Of a stretch of DNA of 64,000 bases, positions 58,148-64,000 are shown one piece after another (position 1 is the first letter of the stretch; every line of letters begins with the position of its first letter). Below the pieces are notes generated by a model. That model saw only the letters and a list, made by a program, of their open reading frames with translations, ran no database searches and was not told the origin of the DNA. The position numbers and the translations under genes are program-made. The DNA lies in the NCBI RefSeq assembly GCF_020595055.1, contig NZ_JAJDOO010000003.1:124001-188000 (forward strand), given 5' to 3'. Source of the stretch: Desulfosporosinus shakirovi. GTDB taxonomy: Bacteria; Bacillota; Desulfitobacteriia; Desulfitobacteriales; Desulfitobacteriaceae.

Positions 58148-59332
58148 CTATATCGCGGGATTCTGCTCAAGAGAGGATTCTCGTGCTCTAATATCCGGTA
58201 GAGTAACAGCAAGCACTATTCCCAGGATTGGAAGCACACTGATAATGTTTATTGTTAATGGCAGACCAAAGTGATCAGCGATTACTCCAAGTAATGTTAC
58301 TCCAATTGAACCCATGCCGACTCCAAAACCGAGCAACATACCTGAAGCAAGTCCAATATTATGAGGCAGTAACCTTTGTCCAAATACCACAGTCGTGGAA
58401 AAAGTCGAGATCAGCGCTGCTCCGACAATAAAAGCCAGAACGGAGATCCAAGTGCTGTTTAAATGCAAAAAAGGATAGATTGTGATTAGGCTAACAATCA
58501 TAGAAACCAACAACCCGTTTTTTCCTCCAAAACGGTCGGCAAAAGGACCGCCCAAAATCGTGCCTACCGCCCCGGCAATTAAAAATGTACTCACTAGATA
58601 TTCAGGTTCTGCAATTCCTCTAAAACTTGGAAAATAAAATGGAATAAAATAAACCAGACCGGATTGTATCCATGACCTTATTGTTACATAGAGAAGCAAT
58701 ATTGTTAAGCTCCCGACCTTAACCTTACTTTTTGCAGTTAGTTGTATAGTCTTTTTATGATTCTGAGCTCTTTCAACCAATATGGACTTATATCTGGGCA
58801 ATAAAAACATGAAGAGTAGCGCGGCCAAAGCCCCGGGAATCATAACACCTTGAATGGACTTCAGTCCGGCAAAACTTAAGACAAATACAGCCAGCATAGG
58901 ACCGAGGCCAAAGCCGAGATTTCCTCCCACCGAGAAGATCGCCATTGATGCCCCCGCTTTGCTTTCCTCACTGAGAAAATGGGCTAATTTAGACCCTTCA
59001 GGGTGGTAGCCCGCTACCCCGATACCGCTTATTAGCACCGCTAGCAACAATAGTCCGTAGGAGTGGACCATACCTGTCAGAGCCAAACCAAAGCCTGAAA
59101 GGAAAAGACTTACGGGCATCAACCAAGGCATGCTGTATCGGTCGCTAAGCACTCCGAAAATCGGCTGGATAATAGCTGAACTAAAGGTAAAGGCAAGGGC
59201 GACGATACCCACCTGAAAATAGCTGAGCTGAAAACTTTTCGCTAACACAGGCGTTAAAATCGGCAGGATCCCCTGGCCCAAATCAACCACTAGATGACCA
59301 ATGCTCAAAAAAATCAAATACATATTACTCAA
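58148..59332 (-). CDS. MFS exporter, fosmidomycin-resistance (Fsr)-like
   Basis: The 394-aa transporter has 12 TM helices with the Fsr-type motifs FVVDLGQG-like HLVVDLGQGILPILTP, the MFS loop GVLSDRYSMPWLMP, and GIGVAGYHPEGSKLAH in TM4-5. Relatives export fosmidomycin and other drugs; the substrate here is unknown. The start is TTG 59332 or ATG 59323. Confidence 0.88.
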   Translation of the reverse strand: MSNMYLIFLSIGHLVVDLGQGILPILTPVLAKSFQLSYFQVGIVALAFTFSSAIIQPIFGVLSDRYSMPWLMPVSLFLSGFGLALTGMVHSYGLLLLAVLISGIGVAGYHPEGSKLAHFLSEESKAGASMAIFSVGGNLGFGLGPMLAVFVLSFAGLKSIQGVMIPGALAALLFMFLLPRYKSILVERAQNHKKTIQLTAKSKVKVGSLTILLLYVTIRSWIQSGLVYFIPFYFPSFRGIAEPEYLVSTFLIAGAVGTILGGPFADRFGGKNGLLVSMIVSLITIYPFLHLNSTWISVLAFIVGAALISTFSTTVVFGQRLLPHNIGLASGMLLGFGVGMGSIGVTLLGVIADHFGLPLTINIISVLPILGIVLAVTLPDIRARESSLEQNPAI

Positions 59333-59734
59333 AATTACTGCGCCTCGTTTCTCAGATTCTCAATTTAGATTTAGTAATTCTCACTAGTTCGAGGTTATCT
59401 GGCAAAATCCTGCATGTACCAATCTTCATGATTATATATTTTAGCCATCTTTGCCAAGGTAAATAAAATAAAGCCCTACAGTTTGGGCTCAAAGTCTTCA
59501 TCATTCCTGTATTTTCGCTATTAGGCAAGATAAGAACATATTATTAGAAGAAGAGTAATAAAACCACACTATATATTATGCTATGCACTCACTTAAATAG
59601 CTCTTCAAGATTCATACTAACCACTTGAGGTTCAGTTAAACCCACTATAAACACCCCTCATTTGCCAAGACTGTTGTATTTACCATATTATAGCACGATT
59701 AGCCTGTACATTCATTAATATCCTCTTTTACCTC
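59333..59734. other. Intergenic region without a clear gene
   Basis: AT-rich. A short minus-strand frame (GLTEPQVVSMNLEELF) starts at GTG 59653 with GAGGGG upstream but has only ~18 codons. Nothing else is supportable. Confidence 0.3.
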
Positions 59735-60050
59735 GTGTTGCTGAATGTGACAATCACTGAACGCAGGCCGCTCGTCATCGCGTCTGAAATCAACACTATT
59801 AAGCAACAAACTTCCAAAGTCCTGCTTACCAACGCCATCGAGATCGGCCGGCGGCTGAAGGAAGCCAAGGACCTGCTCCCCCATGGGGAATGGGGCCACT
59901 GGTTGAAGGAATCGGTCGATTACTCCCAGCCCACGGCTGAAAGACTGACGAAGCTCTGCCAAGAATATGGGACGGAACAGCTAGCCTCCCCTGACAGTGA
60001 CAGCAATCCAAAATCGACACTGGTGTCGATTTTGACCTACACCCAGCCAC
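59735..60050 (+). pseudogene. Truncated DUF3102 protein
   Basis: The frame reads ITERRPLVIASEINTIKQQT, then IEIGRRLKEAKDLLPHGEWG and WLKESVDYSQPTAERLTKL, the DUF3102 N-terminal domain of plasmid/phage-associated proteins. After ~100 residues the match ends and the reading becomes unrelated hydrophobic sequence, with a stop at 60130. No ribosome-binding site is visible. Confidence 0.65.
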
Positions 60051-60185
60051 TATACTTCCAAATTCAGTCTGCTTTCCTCATCTCTTTTTTTGTTTCTCAG
60101 AAGTTTTTTACTCCAGTATTCTTCATTTGATTTCGGCCAGACAAATTTAGAGTAGCCGTCATGCATATGTCAAAAACAGCCGTTT

Positions 60186-60395
60186 ATGAAACCAACTGGT
60201 GAAATAAAACCTATGTTCTTGTATCGAGGACCATTACTAAGATATGATCAAACTAGTGCTAGTATCAATTGGACACAAACATCTGTAGGTGTGTTTAGAG
60301 TTTCTAATTTAAAGGGAGCAACCACGGCAGACGCGATTTATAAAGCTTCAGAAAGTGATTGCGCCTACCAATATTGGCGACATCTGCTGTGTTAG
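60186..60395 (+). CDS. Short ORF, probably a remnant
   Basis: A 69-aa frame (MFLYRGPLLRYDQTSA...) with no ribosome-binding site or recognised domain. The GATTADAIYKASESDCAYQY segment looks protein-like, so it may be the end of a lost gene. Confidence 0.3.
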   Translation: MKPTGEIKPMFLYRGPLLRYDQTSASINWTQTSVGVFRVSNLKGATTADAIYKASESDCAYQYWRHLLC

Positions 60396-60599
60396 GAACT
60401 TAATCATTACGACATTCAAACCCCATGACATGACAACTAACACCAATGTCAGATAAATCAGCTTCTTTCCTGTTGGCATTGTGATTATCTCCATCCTTTA
60501 TGTAACTTCAACATGCAGCGTCCATACAACCTTTTCCGCTCTTCTTCAATACCAATATAATAGAACTTCTTAGCCTGGATATCCCATAAATTGAAGATA

Positions 60600-60632
60600 G
60601 AAATGCGAGGCTGCAACTTTGCCTCGCATTTC
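60600..60632. terminator. Strong stem-loop
   Basis: GAAATGCGAGGC pairs perfectly with GCCTCGCATTTC across a 9-nt loop, with a short T-rich tail. Confidence 0.65.
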
Positions 60633-60649
60633 TTGTACTACTCACTAAG

Positions 60650-60770
60650 TTTTCTAGTCTTTCCCTACTCCTTATATTGTGATTCTTCTCCTTCCCCAGC
60701 CTAGGGACCAAACTCTTCTTAATCTTCCGCATACCACCGCGCGGGGATCATGGACATCTCCGTTATACAA
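60650..60770 (-). pseudogene. Second decayed HIT-family C-terminus
   Basis: Across two minus frames the reading YNGDVHDPR then MRKIKKSLVP and GKEKNHNI parallels RYQGDVTNP, VRNVKKSIVP and the end of the HIT remnant at 21033-21208. The frame is broken and the HxHxH triad is gone. Confidence 0.5.
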
Positions 60771-61138
60771 TCCTAGCCAATTATTATGATCTGGTTTTAA
60801 AATGAGTTTATTATTATCATATTGAGATTTTTTTGCCAGCCTCTATCCTAACCCTCAAACTTTATTTAATAATTTTTCCTGCTTCAACCATATCTTCACA
60901 ATATTTTAGCTCTTTTTATATCTCTAAAGAATTCTTTATTTATCCTCTTCTATTCTTAGAAAGCTTCAACAAGACCGCATTTCAAATTTTCTCTTCTCTG
61001 CCAGCTGGTTATAAGAGAGATTTTAGTTGTTAAGGCGTTGAGAAGCCGTGTTATTGGCACTGAATTTGCATATTTTATTATATAGTAGCAAAAACTAAAG
61101 AGTTGACGGAAGGTCAATCGGCTTAAGGAGGGTGTTCT
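60771..61138. other. AT-rich intergenic stretch
   Basis: No convincing gene on either strand. The last ~60 bp hold the promoter side of the RHH gene, with AAGGAGGG before its start. Confidence 0.35.
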
Positions 61139-61462
61139 ATGTCAACAGACCTTAGATCGGTGACGGTGAAGTTCCATTGGGCTATGTTTGAACAAATTCA
61201 GGTGATCGCGGAGAAAAGAGGCGAGACCACATCGGATACTATCAGGTATTTAATCAAACGGGGATTAGACGAAAGAATCTATGAAGAAAACACAGACCTA
61301 TTGGCAATGGTCATTAGAAAGCAGGTAGAGCTTGTCATGGATTCTTATACAGTATTTCCCACTTTCAGGAACACTGATCACTCCAGAAAGGTAACCACCA
61401 AAATATTTGATGCCCGAGTTAGTTTATGCAGAACTTCCAAGAACACTGATAAAGTAAGTTAG
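61139..61462 (+). CDS. Ribbon-helix-helix (CopG-like) protein
   Basis: A 107-aa protein from ATG 61139 with a near-perfect ribosome-binding site. Residues ~5-50 form an RHH fold: LRSVTVKFHWAMFEQIQVIA then TTSDTIRYLIKRGLDERI. The tail is polar with no recognised domain. It could be an antitoxin or plasmid-type repressor, but no toxin partner is adjacent. Confidence 0.7.
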   Translation: MSTDLRSVTVKFHWAMFEQIQVIAEKRGETTSDTIRYLIKRGLDERIYEENTDLLAMVIRKQVELVMDSYTVFPTFRNTDHSRKVTTKIFDARVSLCRTSKNTDKVS

Positions 61463-61542
61463 TAGAGTACTTATAAGGCAAGCTTAATGAAGCCATTTCC
61501 TGGTATGATTCCTTCTTTCTTAATTATTAATCCACATTTACG

Positions 61543-61572
61543 ACACCCACTTTTATAAGTGGGTGTTCCCTA
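61543..61572. terminator. Bidirectional terminator
   Basis: ACACCCACTT-TTAT-AAGTGGGTGT, between the convergent RHH and MFS genes. Confidence 0.7.
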
Positions 61573-61608
61573 TTCTGCTTCGGTGGAGTAGAGTAGATGC
61601 TCAATTTT

Positions 61609-62964
61609 TCACAAATTCATCTGTTCTTCGGCAAGTTGATCCAGCGATTTGCCTCTAGTTTCGTTTTTAACAAAGACAATGGCTGCTAATATACCGCATA
61701 ACGCAGGGATTATATAAAATAAAAACGACATCGAATATCCAAGGTTCATTTGAATGATGATACCAGCGACGATAGGAGCACTAGCCCCCCCGAGTCGGCC
61801 AAATGCATGACACCAGGCTATCCCAGTATTCCTGAATTCAGTTCTGTAAGCCTCCGCCATCAGTGGCTGTATGGCGGTAATTGCATAATTAACAGCAAAA
61901 CCTAAGAAAAGAACTGCAACTAAGATTGCCCCAAAACTACTACCGATGAATGCCATAATAGCAACAGCAATACCGGCAACTGTAAAGCTTATGATGAGAT
62001 TTTTTTTGCGTCCCACTAGTTCCGATACAAAGCCTGTCGAGCAATTAGCAATAACTGCAGCTGCATTTTGAGCAATTACCAAACCATAAGCTGAACTCAG
62101 CTTTAACCCTTTCTCTAACATCAATGAAGGCAACCAGGCATTGATGCCATAAACAATGAAACAACCACAAAAGTACATGATCCAGATACCGGCAGTTATT
62201 GATCTATATTCTTTAGAAAAAAGAGCTTTAGGTCCGATTACTTTGGGCGGTGGCGGAACAACTAATGCTTCAGGGTTCCGCTCTGAACATTTTCCGGTAG
62301 CAATTTTCTCAACATTTTGAAGAGCTTTAACGGCTTCTTGATTACGCCCTTTACTCGTCAACCAATGAATTGATTCTGGCATCTTAAAGTACAAGTAAAT
62401 CGAATATAATAAAGGTATACCCCCCAGCAGATAACAAAATCTCCACCCTAAACCGGGAACAAAAAAGGTGGCTACAATTCCTGCCAACATCCAACCTACG
62501 ATCATCCAAGCCATACCGAAGGTTATAAAAACAGCTCGGCGGCTGGTTGGTACGCATTCTGAAAAATACGTGGTTACAACAGGAATGCAAGCCCCCAACC
62601 CTACTCCGGTCAAGACACGGAAAAACGCAAACGCCTCGAAGCTATGGACAAAAAAGATGGGAACAGTTAACAGAGAATATGCGGCGACAGAGTAAACCAG
62701 GGTTTTCTTTCTACCAATTTTGTCAGAGACGATGCCTGCGATGGCACCGCCAACGATCAAACCTATGAGGCTCCAAGAGGACAAACTCCCTTTTTGAACT
62801 GCGTTCAAACCCCATTCAGCCGCAATTTGTGGCATAGTGTAGGAAACTATCATATAGTCAAAACCATCAAATACCATAGCCATGCCGAGTAAAAAAAACA
62901 TCTGCCAAGTGAACTTGTTGACCCCGAAGGAATCTATTACTTCAGATACGCTATAATTTTTCAT
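61609..62964 (-). CDS. MFS transporter, aromatic acid:H+ symporter (AAHS) family
   Basis: The 451-aa transporter has 12 TM helices and AAHS marks: MAMVFDGFDYMIVSYTMPQI in TM1, GAIAGIVSDKIGRKKTL in loop 2-3, RVLTGVGLGACIPV in TM4, and FVSELVGRKKNL in loop 8-9. The Asp pair in TM1 (DGFD) is typical of benzoate/4-hydroxybenzoate carriers. It is probably driven from a sigma-54 promoter with the zinc-ribbon gene. GGGAG precedes ATG. Confidence 0.9.
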   Translation of the reverse strand: MKNYSVSEVIDSFGVNKFTWQMFFLLGMAMVFDGFDYMIVSYTMPQIAAEWGLNAVQKGSLSSWSLIGLIVGGAIAGIVSDKIGRKKTLVYSVAAYSLLTVPIFFVHSFEAFAFFRVLTGVGLGACIPVVTTYFSECVPTSRRAVFITFGMAWMIVGWMLAGIVATFFVPGLGWRFCYLLGGIPLLYSIYLYFKMPESIHWLTSKGRNQEAVKALQNVEKIATGKCSERNPEALVVPPPPKVIGPKALFSKEYRSITAGIWIMYFCGCFIVYGINAWLPSLMLEKGLKLSSAYGLVIAQNAAAVIANCSTGFVSELVGRKKNLIISFTVAGIAVAIMAFIGSSFGAILVAVLFLGFAVNYAITAIQPLMAEAYRTEFRNTGIAWCHAFGRLGGASAPIVAGIIIQMNLGYSMSFLFYIIPALCGILAAIVFVKNETRGKSLDQLAEEQMNL

Positions 62965-63232
62965 TTTTTTATTCTCCCTTTGTAATCTACATTGTTGTTA
63001 TGCAAGAAATATTTGCAATAACCATAGAACATCGAGTGAATTAGTAACATAGGAACTCATTAATTCAGAAACATGGAGACACATAAGCATTTGGGCAGGC
63101 CAAAGATGCGGGAAGAAAATAAATCTTCCACTCATCAATGGCTGGGTTGCGGCATGGAAGTCTGACTAGTATAGCCTAAGTTCCTTTTTCGGGTTTGGAT
63201 AAAGAAGTTTATAATGGGTGATTACGCCAAGC

Positions 63233-63382
63233 TTATTTGTTGGTATTTCCATCGTTGCCTGAAGGAAGTTCTGTCTTACAAAAAGGACATTTCTTTTGAT
63301 TAATTCCTCCAATGGCCGCGATCTTCTTTTTGCAGTTCGGGCATTCAACGGGTTTTGATACTCCTGCTGGTCTAAAGCACAT
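63233..63382 (-). CDS. 49-aa zinc-ribbon protein (MCFRPAG type)
   Basis: A short gene from ATG 63382 (AAGGAGG ten bases upstream). It encodes MCFRPAGVSKPVECPNC, then GGINQKKCPFCKTELP: two CxxC pairs that make a zinc or iron ribbon. The MCFRPA start recurs in small proteins of related anaerobes. It lies between the sigma-54 promoter and the MFS gene, 268 bp upstream of the latter, so it may be co-expressed with it. Confidence 0.8.
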   Translation of the reverse strand: MCFRPAGVSKPVECPNCKKKIAAIGGINQKKCPFCKTELPSGNDGNTNK

Positions 63383-63490
63383 TTTTTAAATACCTCCTTT
63401 TTTCTTGTATCCGGGGATTATTGCCGCTGTTACCTCTTGCTCCCCTTAACATCGCTTTAGGTGTACATGCATCACCTAACGTATTTATAA

Positions 63491-63506
63491 TGCAAAAATT
63501 GTGCCA
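63491..63506 (-). promoter_or_regulatory. Sigma-54 promoter upstream of zinc-ribbon/MFS genes
   Basis: On the minus strand TGGCACAATTTTTGCA matches the sigma-54 consensus (TGGCAC-N5-TTGCA) almost perfectly. It lies 109 bp upstream of the zinc-ribbon start. The -24 half is also one arm of an 11-bp hairpin (63498-63508 / 63518-63528). The activator gene at the right edge is in the same orientation. Confidence 0.8.
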
Positions 63507-63528
63507 ACCTACAAATAGTTGGCACAAT
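63498..63528 (-). terminator. Hairpin overlapping the sigma-54 promoter
   Basis: ATTGTGCCAAC / GTTGGCACAAT with T5 on the minus strand. It could terminate the upstream activator gene, with the promoter for the next unit embedded in the same element. Confidence 0.55.
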
Positions 63529-63744
63529 AGGCAGAACACCTCAATAAATAGGGTTTTTTGCTCCACAGAAGGAACTATGTCTAAATCTCTTTTTGCAATC
63601 GTTAAATAAGTCTAAATGTTTAAAAACCAAGTTAAATCAAAGAAACCTTACCAATCCTTTTTTGCGACTGAGTATCATTTTAGAATTCCGAACCATTGTT
63701 TAAGTGAGTTCAGCATATCCGATAAGAAGAAATTAAATAAATAA

Positions 63745-64000
63745 CTAATTATTTATATTATAATCTTTTAATTTTCTATAAAGTGTCGAACGACTAATTC
63801 CCAGGATCTCTGCCGCATCTGGTATATAATTGTTAGAATGCAGTAAAGCCTTCTCTATTGCGACTTTTTCGAGATTCTCAAGGCGAAGTATATTGTTATT
63901 AGATGCTTCATTAATTTTGATAGGGCCACTGTCTTGAAGAATATAATTGGGCAGGTTCTCAGGCTTAATAAGATCATCCTGGGTAGTATTCACTGCATAA
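63745..64000 (-). CDS. C-terminus of sigma-54-dependent activator (partial)
   Basis: The minus frame is open to the right edge and ends at 63745. It holds the linker seen after AAA+ domains of NtrC-like activators (LIKPENLPNYI) and a Fis-type HTH (AIEKALLHSNNYIPDAAEIL, GISRSTLYRKLKDYNI). The AAA+ and sensor domains lie outside the window. It probably activates the promoter at 63491-63506. Confidence 0.85.
   Translation of the reverse strand, partial: YAVNTTQDDLIKPENLPNYILQDSGPIKINEASNNNILRLENLEKVAIEKALLHSNNYIPDAAEILGISRSTLYRKLKDYNINN

Noticed and set aside
1-64000. tRNA, rRNA or known riboswitch
   Set aside because: I looked for tRNA cloverleaf and conserved T-loop patterns and for common riboswitch cores by eye and found none convincing; a covariance-model scan would be decisive.

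Overview
The window looks like a piece of an anaerobic, spore-former-type Firmicutes chromosome, most like the Peptococcaceae (Desulfosporosinus/Desulfitobacterium type). The grounds are moderate-to-low GC, strong AGGAGG ribosome-binding sites, a monofunctional Ni-CO dehydrogenase (CooS), sigma-54 activators, an agr-type quorum-sensing locus, bacterial Pnkp/Hen1 RNA repair, and a small MCFRPAG-type zinc-ribbon protein. This assignment is inference from gene content; no rRNA or tRNA gene was seen.

Layout. 1-9.6 kb is accessory DNA: a DUF429 protein running off the left edge, a ferredoxin-nitroreductase and an FMN reductase with a divergent HxlR regulator, an Rpn-type nuclease, a divergent pair of XRE regulators, a DnaQ-type exonuclease, a rifampin ADP-ribosyltransferase with a TPR-like N-terminus, and small proteins. 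9.6-17.3 kb holds a chemotaxis receptor, a complete IS4-family element with 7-bp target duplications, a HepT/MntA toxin-antitoxin pair, a collapsed hicAB and an SPL-like radical SAM protein. 17.4-31 kb holds a NatAB-type ABC exporter, a rhodanese-CAP lipoprotein, a full agr-like system (response regulator, membrane protein, kinase, AgrB and a 46-aa AgrD), and the Pnkp-Hen1 operon beside a SLOG + phosphoribosyltransferase pair. 31-39.7 kb is metabolic: a sigma-54 activator, a -24/-12 promoter, cooS and an HPP membrane protein, then a LysR regulator divergent from a CitE-like lyase and malic enzyme. 39.7-42.6 kb is a wrecked Wadjet-like (MukBEF-like) anti-plasmid operon. 42.7-49.3 kb is a GlpP-controlled ugp-type ABC operon. 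49.4-60 kb carries an orphan Imm42 protein, a BlaI/BlaR1 pair, a fused ECF sigma factor, an ABC-F protein with a leader-peptide attenuator, lipoproteins and an Fsr-like MFS exporter. 61-64 kb holds an RHH protein, an aromatic-acid MFS transporter and a zinc-ribbon protein behind a second sigma-54 promoter, with the end of another sigma-54 activator at the right edge.

A theme runs through the window: many modules exist both as an intact gene and as a short scar. Scars are seen for Hen1-Pnkp, the XRE module, the CAP protein and DUF429; HIT, hicAB and Uma2 are represented only by remnants. The scars usually keep the two ends of the module and lose the middle, which suggests repeated duplication or acquisition followed by internal deletion.

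Regulatory logic visible in the sequence: two sigma-54 promoters matched to nearby activators, a LytTR-type direct repeat before agrD, a GlpP leader terminator, a ribosome-attenuation leader before the ABC-F gene, a large BlaI-type dyad, and duplicated operators in the XRE, HxlR and LysR divergent regions.
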